The position numbers and the translations under genes were made by a program. A stretch of 64,000 nt of DNA, taken from positions 25,279 to 89,278 of the forward strand of contig NZ_JAAEAH010000033.1 of NCBI RefSeq assembly GCF_010998615.1. Direction: 5' to 3'. The notes beneath the pieces are model-generated. The model ran no database searches. It saw only the letters and a program-made list of their open reading frames with translations, and was not told the DNA's origin. Positions 7,345 through 17,400 of the stretch are shown in pieces. The stretch's first letter is position 1; the number at the start of each line of letters is the position of its first letter. Source of the DNA: Myxococcus sp. CA023 (GTDB lineage: Bacteria > Myxococcota > Myxococcia > Myxococcales > Myxococcaceae).

Positions 7345-9393
7345 GTGACGCTGTGGTCGCTCACCGTTCAAAGTGTGCTGGCCCGCCCCCGAAGCTGGGT
7401 GGTGGGGCTGCTGGCGGCAGGCGCGGCGGCGCTGCTGACGCCGGGCGTGTCGTTGATGGGCAGCATCCATGACGGCACGCGGCGAAGCCTCATCGAGAGC
7501 GGCGCGGGGGACCTCCAGGTCTACGCCGCCGCCTCCACGGGAACGCCCCAGGTGGTGGTGGGGCCAGGGGGCGTCCCGGACCTGCAACCCATTCCGGACT
7601 ACGGCGCACTGGAGCCCCGGCTGCGCGACCTCCCGGGCATCCAGGAGGTGGTGCCGCTGGAGCTGGGGATGGGCGCCGTGTTCCGTGGCAACGCCCTGGA
7701 TGAAAAGCTGGCGGTGTTGCGCGAGGCGGCGCGGGCGCCGGCCTCCGAGGAGCGGGACGCACGGCTGCGCCGTCTGGGCGAGGACCTGCGGCTGACGCTG
7801 GCGCGGGTGGCGCGCAACGCGGATCGCCGGAGCGAGGCCTTCGCGGAAGAGCCCGCCTTCGCGGATGACCTGCGCGTGCTGCGGGACGCGGCCGAGCCCG
7901 CCTTCTGGGAGCGGCTCACCGAGGATCCACAGGGCCTGCTGGAGGTGTTGGAGAACCGCGTGGCGCGGCAAGCGGGCGAGGGTGAAGAGCTTCCGGTGGA
8001 CTACCTGGGCACGGACGTGGCGCGGTTCGCCCGGGCCTTCCCGCGCTTCGAGCTCGTCTCCGGGCAGCTTCCTCCGCCAGGGACGCGGGGCCTCGTCATG
8101 GGGCACGCGACGTACGAGCAGCACTTCAAGCACCCCATCGCCGTGCGCATGGACACGCTGCGCCGCGAGCGCGAGCGGGGCCTCACGTTGGCGGAGGACG
8201 AGCAGCTGCGCACGCTGGTGGAGCGCAACGTCGCGGAGGTGCCGGACCTGGTGGCGCGCCTGGACATCGAGCGCGCCACGGTGCTCCAGGCCGGACTGGC
8301 CCGCGTGCTGGGCGAGCCGGGTGAACTGGAGGCCCTGCTGGCGCGCTTCCTCTCGGTGGACGACGGCAACTTCGACACCCGCTTCGGACAGTTCTACGGG
8401 GAGCTGGCGCCCTCGCTGCCGCTGTACCGGCTCAAGCCCGGGGACGTGCTGTCACTGAAGACGCCGCTGGAGAGTGGCACCGCCGTGCCAGTGCGAGTCT
8501 TCGGCACCTTCCGCTTCCGGGGCCTGGGTGGCGACGACGGCCGGGTCAACACCATGAGCGTGGTGGACCTCGTCACGGCGCGGCACCTGTCTGGCCGCTT
8601 CACCCAGGCACAGCAGGACGAGGCGCGGGCGCTGTTCGAGACCTTTGGCATGGAAGGGGAGGCCATGGCGCCCCCCGAGTCCCTGGACGCCTTCCATCCA
8701 CCCGACATCGTGGACGCGGAGGCGCAGACGGCGCACACCGAACAGGCTCCTGTTTTCGAGCGTGCTCGGGCCCTGCCGGAGACCTTCTCCGAGGACGAGC
8801 TCTCACGCGGAACGGTGTTGCAGGCTGCGGTGGTGCTGGCGCCCGGCGCCTCCGCCGAGGACGTCGCGGCCCGCATGCGCGCGCTGCCCGGTGGTGAAGC
8901 CCTGGCCACGGTGGGTTGGCAGGAGGCGGGTGGGCTGCTGGGCGGTCTGGTGGTGATGCTCCAGGCGGTGATGCTGCTCTTCGCGCTGTTGATGTCCTCC
9001 TTCGTCGCGCTGGTCGCCGCTGGAACGCTGCTGCTGCTGGCGCGGGAACGCGTGGCGGAGGTCGGCACACTGCGCGCGGTAGGAATGCAACGTCGCGAGG
9101 TCTTCACCTCGCTGCTGCTGGAAGGGTCGCTGCTGGGCGGTATCGGCAGCGTGCTGGGCGCGGTGCTGGGCGCGGCGCTGCTGTGGCTTGCGACCGGAGA
9201 TGGCGTGGCGGTGGAAGATGGCTCCCTGCAGTTCTTCCTGGGCGGCCCGGTGCTGCGCCCGGAGGTGGCGCTGGGCGGAACCGTGGCCGTGGTGGTGGCG
9301 GTGACGGCCGTGGTGCTGCTGGCGACACTGGTACCGGCCTGGCGAGGCAGCGCGGTGGCGCCCATCGAAGCCATGCGGAAGGGCGAGGGCTGA
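7345..9393 (+). CDS. ABC transporter permease, FtsX/MacB-LolC/E type (large)
   Basis: The GTG at 7345 is preceded by GAGGAG and gives 682 residues; the ATG at 7321 lacks such a site. The layout is a first transmembrane helix near residues 15-35, a long periplasmic region (about 40-530) and three C-terminal helices with the FtsX-like segment around TLRAVGMQRREVF. This is the topology of LolC/E and MacB permeases, which use mechanotransmission to push substrates through the periplasm. It pairs with the next permease 4 bases downstream. No ATP-binding subunit gene occurs in the window. Its place behind the NRPS starter gene suggests it handles the peptide product. Confidence 0.85.
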   Translation: MTLWSLTVQSVLARPRSWVVGLLAAGAAALLTPGVSLMGSIHDGTRRSLIESGAGDLQVYAAASTGTPQVVVGPGGVPDLQPIPDYGALEPRLRDLPGIQEVVPLELGMGAVFRGNALDEKLAVLREAARAPASEERDARLRRLGEDLRLTLARVARNADRRSEAFAEEPAFADDLRVLRDAAEPAFWERLTEDPQGLLEVLENRVARQAGEGEELPVDYLGTDVARFARAFPRFELVSGQLPPPGTRGLVMGHATYEQHFKHPIAVRMDTLRRERERGLTLAEDEQLRTLVERNVAEVPDLVARLDIERATVLQAGLARVLGEPGELEALLARFLSVDDGNFDTRFGQFYGELAPSLPLYRLKPGDVLSLKTPLESGTAVPVRVFGTFRFRGLGGDDGRVNTMSVVDLVTARHLSGRFTQAQQDEARALFETFGMEGEAMAPPESLDAFHPPDIVDAEAQTAHTEQAPVFERARALPETFSEDELSRGTVLQAAVVLAPGASAEDVAARMRALPGGEALATVGWQEAGGLLGGLVVMLQAVMLLFALLMSSFVALVAAGTLLLLARERVAEVGTLRAVGMQRREVFTSLLLEGSLLGGIGSVLGAVLGAALLWLATGDGVAVEDGSLQFFLGGPVLRPEVALGGTVAVVVAVTAVVLLATLVPAWRGSAVAPIEAMRKGEG

Positions 9394-9397
9394 ACCG

Positions 9398-10690
9398 ATG
9401 CGCGCACTTCTCCAGATTGCCTTCCGAAATCTCCTGGCCCACCGTGAGCGGGGTCTGTTGTTGCTCATCGTGCTCGCGGGCGCCAGCGCCGTGCTGGTGG
9501 GCGTGATGTCCGTGAGCGCGGGCGTGGCCCGGGCGCAGCGCGAGGCGGTGCGGACCTTCCTCGCGGGCGACCTCAACGTCGGGGGCTACTTCAAGGAGCA
9601 TCCCGACTCCATCTTCCCCGTGGTGGGCGACACCTCGCGGGTTCGCTCCGTCCTCCAGCCGCACGTGCCCGCGGAGTGCACGGTGCGCGAGCGAGGCCGG
9701 GGCTCGGCCACCGCGGGCGCGGGACGGCACCGCGTGCGCTCGTACCTGATGAGCCTGGATGTCGCGGCCGAGGGCGACGCGGGCTTCCGGGTGCGCACCG
9801 GCTCCCTGGAAGCCCTCGCGAAGCCACGCACGGTGGCGCTTTCCACGTCGCTGGCGGAGCGGCTCCAGGTGGAGGTGGGTGAGCTGGCCACGCTCTTCGT
9901 GCAGATGCCGGGCGGCAAGCGCAACGCGGTGGACGTGGAGGTGGTGGCCCTGCTGGAGCGCGCGGGTGTCCTGGGCGAGTCCGCGGGGTTGCTGGTGTCC
10001 AACGCGATGCTGCGAGAGCTGTATGGCTTCCGTCCGGACTCGGCCAGCGTGATTCAGCTCCTCTGCGGTGACGGCACGGAGCTGGAACCCCTGGCGGGAA
10101 CGCTGCGTGGCGCGCTCCAGAAGGCCGGCTATGAGGTGCTGCCGCCCGCGCACGAGGCCTACGGCGACAAGCTGGGGCCCCTGCTGCGCGAGGGCTGGGC
10201 GGGCCAGAAGCTGGACGTGAGCACCTGGGAGGACGAGGCGGCCTTCCTCGACTTCGTGGGCCAGGGATTGGGGCTGCTGCTGGTGCTGGTCGGCGCGGTG
10301 GTGTTCGGCGTCGTGGTGGTGGGGCTCTTCGTCTCGCTCAACGTGTCGGTCCGCGAGCGCACGCGGGAGATTGGAACGCTGCGAGCCATGGGCATGCAGC
10401 GCCGCTCGCTGGTGGCCGCCTTCATGCTGGAGGGGCTGCTGGTGGGGTGGGCGGCCTCGCTCGTGGGCGCTGGCATGGCGGCGGGTCTGGGGGGGCTCCT
10501 GCGCGACGTGCTACCAGTGCCGGACGCGCTCTCCACCCTGTTCTTCAGCGGCACGTTGCCGCTGGCGCCCACCCTGGGGCATGTGGTGGCCGCGGTGCTC
10601 CTGGTGACGCTGGGGGCGGGCCTGGCTTCCATCGTCCCGGCTTTCCGGGCCGCTTCGCTTCCTCCTCGTTCCGCCATGGAGTCCTTGTGA
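9398..10690 (+). CDS. ABC transporter permease, FtsX/MacB-LolC/E type (small)
   Basis: The protein has 430 residues. An N-terminal transmembrane helix (about 18-40) is followed by a periplasmic domain and three helices, the first near 285-310. The TLRAMGMQRRSL segment is the cytoplasmic coupling motif, nearly the same as in the preceding permease, so the two probably form a heterodimer. The gene starts 4 bases after its partner's stop and shares one base of its own stop with the next gene's start, implying translational coupling. The ATPase partner must be encoded elsewhere. Confidence 0.87.
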   Translation: MRALLQIAFRNLLAHRERGLLLLIVLAGASAVLVGVMSVSAGVARAQREAVRTFLAGDLNVGGYFKEHPDSIFPVVGDTSRVRSVLQPHVPAECTVRERGRGSATAGAGRHRVRSYLMSLDVAAEGDAGFRVRTGSLEALAKPRTVALSTSLAERLQVEVGELATLFVQMPGGKRNAVDVEVVALLERAGVLGESAGLLVSNAMLRELYGFRPDSASVIQLLCGDGTELEPLAGTLRGALQKAGYEVLPPAHEAYGDKLGPLLREGWAGQKLDVSTWEDEAAFLDFVGQGLGLLLVLVGAVVFGVVVVGLFVSLNVSVRERTREIGTLRAMGMQRRSLVAAFMLEGLLVGWAASLVGAGMAAGLGGLLRDVLPVPDALSTLFFSGTLPLAPTLGHVVAAVLLVTLGAGLASIVPAFRAASLPPRSAMESL

Positions 10691-11469
10691 TGAACGCACG
10701 ACGCCCGCTGTCCGTCCTGTTGCTCGGCTGGACCCTGCTGCTTCCGGCGGTGGCGCTCGCGGAGGCCGAGCCCAAGCTGGCGCCCGATGCCCTGTTGCGC
10801 CACATCGACGAGAAGATGTCCTTCACCAGCGACTACAAGGGCGTCATCCGCCTCTATGAGACGCGCAAGGATGGCGCCAAGCGGGCCATGGAGGTCCACG
10901 TCTACCGGCGCGAGGCCGACAACGACTTGCTCTTCCTCTCCACCAAGCCGCGGCACCTCGCGGGCATGGGGACGCTGCGCATCGGCCGTAACCTGTGGGA
11001 CTACGAGGCGACGACGGGCTCGTGGCGCCGCAACACCCAGCGTACCAACCTGCTCAACACCTTCACCTGCGAGGCGGACTTCGACCGCTCGCGGCTGGCC
11101 GAGGACTACGCCGGCAAGGACGAGGGCGACGACACCGTCAACGGCGTGGCGTACCGCAAGCTGCTGCTGACGGCGAAGAACGACCAGGTGACGTTCCCGC
11201 TGATGCGCATCTGGGTGGACCCGCAGAACAACATCGTCAAGAAGGTGGGCTACACCGCGTCCGGCCGCACGCTGCGCACCGACATCGTGCGCAGCTACCA
11301 GCGCATCAAGGACCCGCTCTCCGGCAAGCATGTCCTCCACTACAAGGAAGTGCTGGAGACGGAGGAGCAGGAAGGCACGCAGATGGTGGTCCGCTACGAC
11401 GAGGTGGTGTTGGCGCCGCTGGACGCCAACATCTTCACCAAGGCGTGGCTGGAGAGCCGCCTGCGCTGA
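10690..11469 (+). CDS. LolA-like outer-membrane lipoprotein-sorting protein
   Basis: The protein has 259 residues. It begins with a clear Sec signal peptide (about 1-25, ending ALAEA), so it is periplasmic. The body (LYETRKDGAKRAMEV, TLRIGRNLWDY, MRIWVDP) matches the LolA-like family that often follows MacB-type permeases and has the LolA/LolB beta-sheet fold for greasy ligands. The ATG overlaps the permease stop by one base. I infer that it ferries a lipidic or peptidic product, or a lipoprotein, from the permease pair to the outer membrane. Its stop codon abuts the stop codon of the giant NRPS gene on the other strand. Confidence 0.82.
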   Translation: MNARRPLSVLLLGWTLLLPAVALAEAEPKLAPDALLRHIDEKMSFTSDYKGVIRLYETRKDGAKRAMEVHVYRREADNDLLFLSTKPRHLAGMGTLRIGRNLWDYEATTGSWRRNTQRTNLLNTFTCEADFDRSRLAEDYAGKDEGDDTVNGVAYRKLLLTAKNDQVTFPLMRIWVDPQNNIVKKVGYTASGRTLRTDIVRSYQRIKDPLSGKHVLHYKEVLETEEQEGTQMVVRYDEVVLAPLDANIFTKAWLESRLR

Positions 11470-14400
11470 TTAACCTCCCTGCCGCTTCAGCACCTCCAGG
11501 AGGTGGTTTGCCAGCTCCTGGACACAGGGCTGCTGGAGCGTGCCGAAGTGGGAACTGGGCAGCGGCACCACGTCGAGCTGTTCGCGCGTCAGGTGCCGCT
11601 CCCATCCCAGCGTGTCCCCGTGCAGGGCCCGTGACGGCGCGCTCGTGAAGAGCTGCACCCGGGCGCGCACGGACGGCACCTTCCAGCCCACCACCTGCGG
11701 CACCAGCACCTCGCCCAGCACGTGCCAGATGCGGCGCAGGTCGGCGGCGCGAGAGTGAGGGGCCAGCATGCCCAGCTCGCGGCCCAGCGCCGTCACCCGC
11801 TCCCAGCGCGCGGCGTCGTCCAGCGGGGCCAGCTCCGCCTCCAGCGCGGCGTCCAGGACGCCGAACTCCTCCGCCATGGAGCGCACCGGGTCCTCCGCCG
11901 ACCCCTGAGGCCCTTCCACCGCGGGCAGGGCATCCACCAGGGCCAGCAACTCCACGGTTTCGCCCTGCGCCTCCAGCGCCGCCGCGACGCCCAGCGCCGG
12001 GTAACCGCCGAACGAGTAGCCCGCGAAGCGGTAGGGGCCGTGTGGCTGCACCTCTTGGATGTCCCGCACGTACGCGGCGATGCGCGCGTCGAAGGTGGCG
12101 TGGCCGTGCTTCGACTGCGTCTCGGGGGCCTGGACGCCGTAGCACCGCAGGCCGGGCTCCAGCAGCGGGGTGAGGTTCCGGTAGTAGTGCAGCTCGCCGT
12201 CGGCGGGGTGGAACATGAAGAAGGGCGGCGCGGACTTCGGCGTCTGCTTGCTGGACAGGGACACCACGCTGGAGCGCGGGGGCCCCTCGGCCAGCAGCTC
12301 GTGCACGGCATCGGCCGTCTCACGGAACACCGGGTACTGGAAGAGCGTGGCCAGGGGGACGGGCACGCTCAGCTCCTCCTCCAGCCGGCTCAGCAGCCGC
12401 ATCGCGAGGATGGAGTCGCCGCCCACCTGGAAGAAGTCATCACTCGCGCTGACGTCCGTGCGTCCCAGCACCTCGCGCCACAGCCGCTCCATCGCCATCT
12501 CCAGCGTGGTGCGGAAGGGCGTCTCCAGGTGCTCTCCCGGAGTCTCCTGCGCGGGCGCCACGGCGGGCTGTGCGGACAGGTCCGGCAGCGCCTGCCGGTC
12601 CACCTTGCCGTTGGCGTTGATGGGCAGCGCCTCCAGGACGACGAGGGCCGCGGGCACCATGTACGACGGCAGCCGCGCCGCGACGTGCTCACGCAGTGCG
12701 TCCGCGCGCACATGCTTGGGCGGTGCCTGGAGGAACGCCTGGAGCTGCATCTGTCCGGAGCCGCCGGCGCGCGCCAGCACCACGGCTTCCTCGACGCCTG
12801 GGAACTGGCGCAAGCAGGCCTCGATTTCGGCCAGCTCGACGCGGAAGCCTCGAATCTTGATTTGATGGTCCGCGCGGCCGAGGAAGCGCAGCCGCCCGTC
12901 CGGCAGCATCCGGGCCAGGTCACCCGTGTGGTACATGCGCGCGCCGGGCTCGGTGGCGAAGGGGTCGGGGATGAATCGCTCGGCCGTCATGTCCGGAGCG
13001 CCCAGGTAGCCCCGAGCCGGCGCCGCGCCGCCGATGTACACGCGTCCGGGCAGCCCTGGCAGCACCGGCTCCAGGTGCTCGTCGAGCAGGTGGATGCGCA
13101 CGCGAGAGATGGGCCGGCCGATGGGGAACGTGGCGTCGGTGCCCAGTCCATCGGCGCCCGGGATGTCACAGGTGGCGGAGGTAATCGTGCACTCGGTAGG
13201 GCCGTAGACGTTGAGCCACGGTGCATGGCCACCACCCACGCGCACCCAGGCTTCATACGTCTCGCGCTTGAGCACGTCGCCACCGGGCGCCAGCAGGCGC
13301 AGCCGCGCGGGCACTCGCTGGCCGTGGGACTCCATCTGGCGAATCCACTCCTCGATGTACGTGGGGGGCAGGCTGATGAGGGTGATGTCCGTCTCCTCCA
13401 GGTACGGCGTCATGACGTGCGCGGGCACCAGTCCGCTGCGCATCACCACCGTGGCGCCCACCACGAGCGGCGGGTAGAGGTCCTCCGCCGCCGCGTCGAA
13501 GCTGAGCGGCGCGAACTGGAGCATCCGGTCGCCCGGGCGCAAGCCGAAGCGCGCGGCCAGGGCGACGTTGTGGTTCACCACGCTGCGGTGCTCCACCATG
13601 ACGCCCTTGGGCTCGCCGGTGGAGCCGGACGTGAAGACGATGTACGCCACTTGCGAGGCCGCGACGTGCCGGGGACCGGGCTCCAGGTCCTCGGCGATGT
13701 GCGCGGGCTGGGGCGGCACCTCCACGTCGGGCACCAGGCCCGCGTGGGCCTCCAGCGCCTCGGCATCCACCCACAGCCGCTGCACACCTGAGCGCGTCAG
13801 CACCGAACGCTTACGAGGCTCCGGCCACCCCGCGTCCAGCGGGACGTAGGTACCGCCCGCCTTGAGGATGCCCAGCAGCGCGGCCATGCCCTGGTTGGAG
13901 GGCTCCATCACCACGCCCACGCGCTCTTCTGGCTGCATGCCCCGGGAGAGCAGGCGTGCGGCCAGCGCGTTGGCGCGGGCGTTGAGCTCCGCGTAGCTCC
14001 ACGTCGAATCGCCATGGGCCACGGCAGGGGCCTGTGGCGAGCGGCGCACCTGCGCCTCGAAGAGCGTGTGGATGCAGGCGCCCTCTGGAATGTCCTGAGG
14101 ACCACCGTCCAACGTGGCCAGCACCTGCGCGCGCTGCTTCGAGGACAGCAGCGACAGCCGGGCCAGCGGCGCGTCTGGTGTGCGCACGGCCTCGGTGAGC
14201 AATTGCTCGAAGGCGCGGGCCATGCGCTGTGCCGTGGCGGAGGTGAAGAGGGCGCTGTCGGTGGCGAGGAAGCCCAGCGTTCCGCCCTCGGGGCGTTCGA
14301 TGAGGTGCAGCACCACGTCGTAGGCGGGGAAGATGCTCTCGCCGTCCAGGTAGGTGGTGCCCAGTCCGTTGAAGGACAGGGACGCGGGGCTGTCCAGCAG

Positions 14401-17400
14401 CAGCAGGGCCTGGGCCAGCGGCGGCGCGGTGCGAGGCGCATCCGGCTGCACCGCGTCCGCGATGCGCTTGAAGGGGACTTCCTGGTTCGCCGTGGCGTGC
14501 CCCACCACGTCCCAGGCGCGGCGCAGGAGCGCGCGGAAGGACGACGTGCCCGCCACCTCGGTGCACAGGGGCAGCACGTTGGCGAAGTAGCCCACCTGCC
14601 GCTCGGCGCCCGGCAGCACGCGGCCCGAGAAGGGTGACGCGACGACGACGTGCGGCTGCGCGCTGAGGCGGTGCAGCCACAACTGCATCAGCGCGAGCAC
14701 CGCGGTGAAGGGAGACACGCCCTCGCGCCGGGCCAGCGCGTGGAGCGCTGTCATCGCCTCGGAGCTGAGGGACAGGGGCTCCGGCCGCATGTTCGCGTTC
14801 AGCGCGGGCGCGCGGCGAGGGAAGTCCAGCGGCAGGTCGAGGACGGACGGTGCGTGTGCCAGCGCGGCCTTCCAGGAGGCCACGGCGGCGTCCACCTCGA
14901 GCAGGTGCTCGGGGCTCCGCTGCCAGAGCGCGAAGTCCGCATACGTCCGCGCCGCGGGAGGCATCAGCGGCGTGGTGCGCGCGTGCGCCGTGGTTCCGGC
15001 CCAGGCCTGGGCGAGTTCCTCCAGGAAGGCCCCCATTCCGATGCCGTCGTTGACCAGATGGCTCATGGACGCGACGAGCACATGACGCGTGCCACTGGCG
15101 TCCAGCCGTGCCAGCTCGAAGCGGTACAGCGGGCCCTGGTCCACGGCGAAGGGCTCGCGGTCATGCCGGGTGGCGATGGCGCGCGCGGCGTCCAGGGCCT
15201 CGGCGGCGGACAGGTGAGACAGGTCCGTCTGGACGAGCACCGGCTGGGTGACGGGATGCTCCCGGGTGAAGACGGCTCCGTGCTCCAGTCGGAAGGTGGT
15301 GCGCAGCGTGGCGTTGCACTCCAGCACGGCCTCCAAGGCGGTCTCCAGACACGCGACGTCCAGCGTGCCGTCGAGCACCAGCGCGGCGACGACGACGAAG
15401 GGCGGCGCCTCCGGGAGCTGCATCGCGTACCAGAGGCGCTCCTGCACCAGCGACGCGGGGATGCGCTCCGGCCGCGTCTGGGGCATGGACTCCACACGCT
15501 CCGCGACCTTGGGGGACGCATCGATACGGGCCGCGAGCGCCGCCAGCGTGGGCGTGGCGAACAGCGTGGCCACGGGCAGCTCGACGCCCAACCGCTCCCG
15601 GACACGCGAGGCGAGCTGGACGGACAGCAGCGAGTGCCCTCCCAGCTCGAAGAAGTCGTCCCGGGCACCCACTCGCTGCACGCCCAGCAGCTCCTCCCAG
15701 AGCTGGGCCAGGGCGTGCTCGGTGGGCGTGGACGGCGAAACGAAGTCCTCGTCCGAAGCCACGGGGGCTTCCGGCGCGGGCAGTGCCTCCCGGTCCACCT
15801 TGCCATTGGCCGTCAGCGGAAGCCGGGCCAGCGCGACGAGCGCGGAGGGCACCATGTGGGCGGGCAGCCGCTGTGCCAGTGATGCGCGCAGGGGCTCCGT
15901 CTCTGGCATCGCGTCGTGGCCGGTGACGTAGCCCACCAGCCGAGGGCCCGTGGTGCCGTCCTCACGGAGGACCACCACCGCGGCGGCGACACCCGGCAGC
16001 TCGATGAGCGCGGCTTCCACCTCGCCCGGCTCCACGCGGTGGCCACGCACCTTCACCTGGAAGTCCACGCGGCCCAGGTACTCCAGCACATCCGACGGCC
16101 GCAGACGCACCCGGTCGCCGGTGCGGTACATCCGCGCGCCCGGAACGGAGGAGAACGGGTCCGGCACGAAGCGCTCGGCGGTGAGCTCGGGCCTGCGCCA
16201 ATACCCACGCGCGACGCCTGCACCCCCGATGTAGAGCTCGCCAGGGATACCCGCCGGCACCGGCCTGAGGGCGGCGTCCAGGACATAGAGGCGCGTGTTG
16301 GCGATGGGACGCCCAATGGGCACCGCGCCTTCCACCGGCGTGTCTGCCTCCACGGTGTGGACGCAGCAGCCCACCACCGTCTCCGTGGGGCCGTACTCGT
16401 TGATGAGCCGCGTGCCCGGCGCGTGCTGCCGCCAGGGCTCCACGGTGGCGGAGGTGAGCGCCTCGCCACCGATGACGAAGGCGCGGGTACGGCCCGTGCG
16501 CGCCTCGGGCGAAAGCTGCGCGGCCAGCATCTGCAGGTGGGCAGGCGTCAGCTTCACCAGGCTGAAGTCCGCGCCTGTGCGAAGCGCGGCGGCCAGGCCT
16601 TCCACGCCGTCCTCTTCCGGAACGAGCGTCACGGGCCTGCCCGCGGTGAGCGGCAGCAGCAGGCTGGTGACAGTGAGGTCGAAGGCCAGTGAGGAATGAA
16701 CGGGGGCGCCCGCGCCGTCGTCGACGGCATACGCCTTCCGGGCCCAGTGCAGGTAGTTCACTACGCCCTGGTGCTCCACCATGACGCCCTTGGGCCGCCC
16801 GGTGCTGCCTGAGGTGTAGATGAGGTAGGCGAGGTCCTCCGCCGAAGAGACGGCTTCGAGCGGCGCGTCCGACTCACGCCCGGCGGTGCGCTCCCATTCG
16901 GAGTCCAGGCACAGCACGAGCGCCTGCGAGACGGGCAGCGTGTCCGCCACCGCGTCCTCGGTGACGAGCACGGGCGCGCCGGTGTCATCCAGAAGGAAGC
17001 TCAGCCGTGCGGGAGGCTGGGACGCATCCATCGGAACATAGGCGCCTCCCGCCTTCAGCACGCCGAGCACCGCCACGACCATGTCCACGGAACGGCGGAG
17101 GCACAGACCCACCAGCGTCTGGCTCCGGACGCCCATCCGTCGCAGGTGCCGCGCGAGCTGGTTGGCACGTGCATCCAGTTGGCCGTAGGTCATCACGTCC
17201 CCGTCGTGCAGGACGGCGGGGGCATCCGGCGCGCGCGCGGCCTGGGCCTCGAACAGCGCATGGACGGTGTGCTCGCGCGGGAAGTCCGCGCCAGTGTCGT
17301 TCCACGTCCGGAGCAGGTGCACTCGCTCACTCGCGGGCAGCAGCTCCAACGCGGACACCGCGGTGTCCGGCGCTTCCAGCGCGTGCTGGAGCAACCGGAC

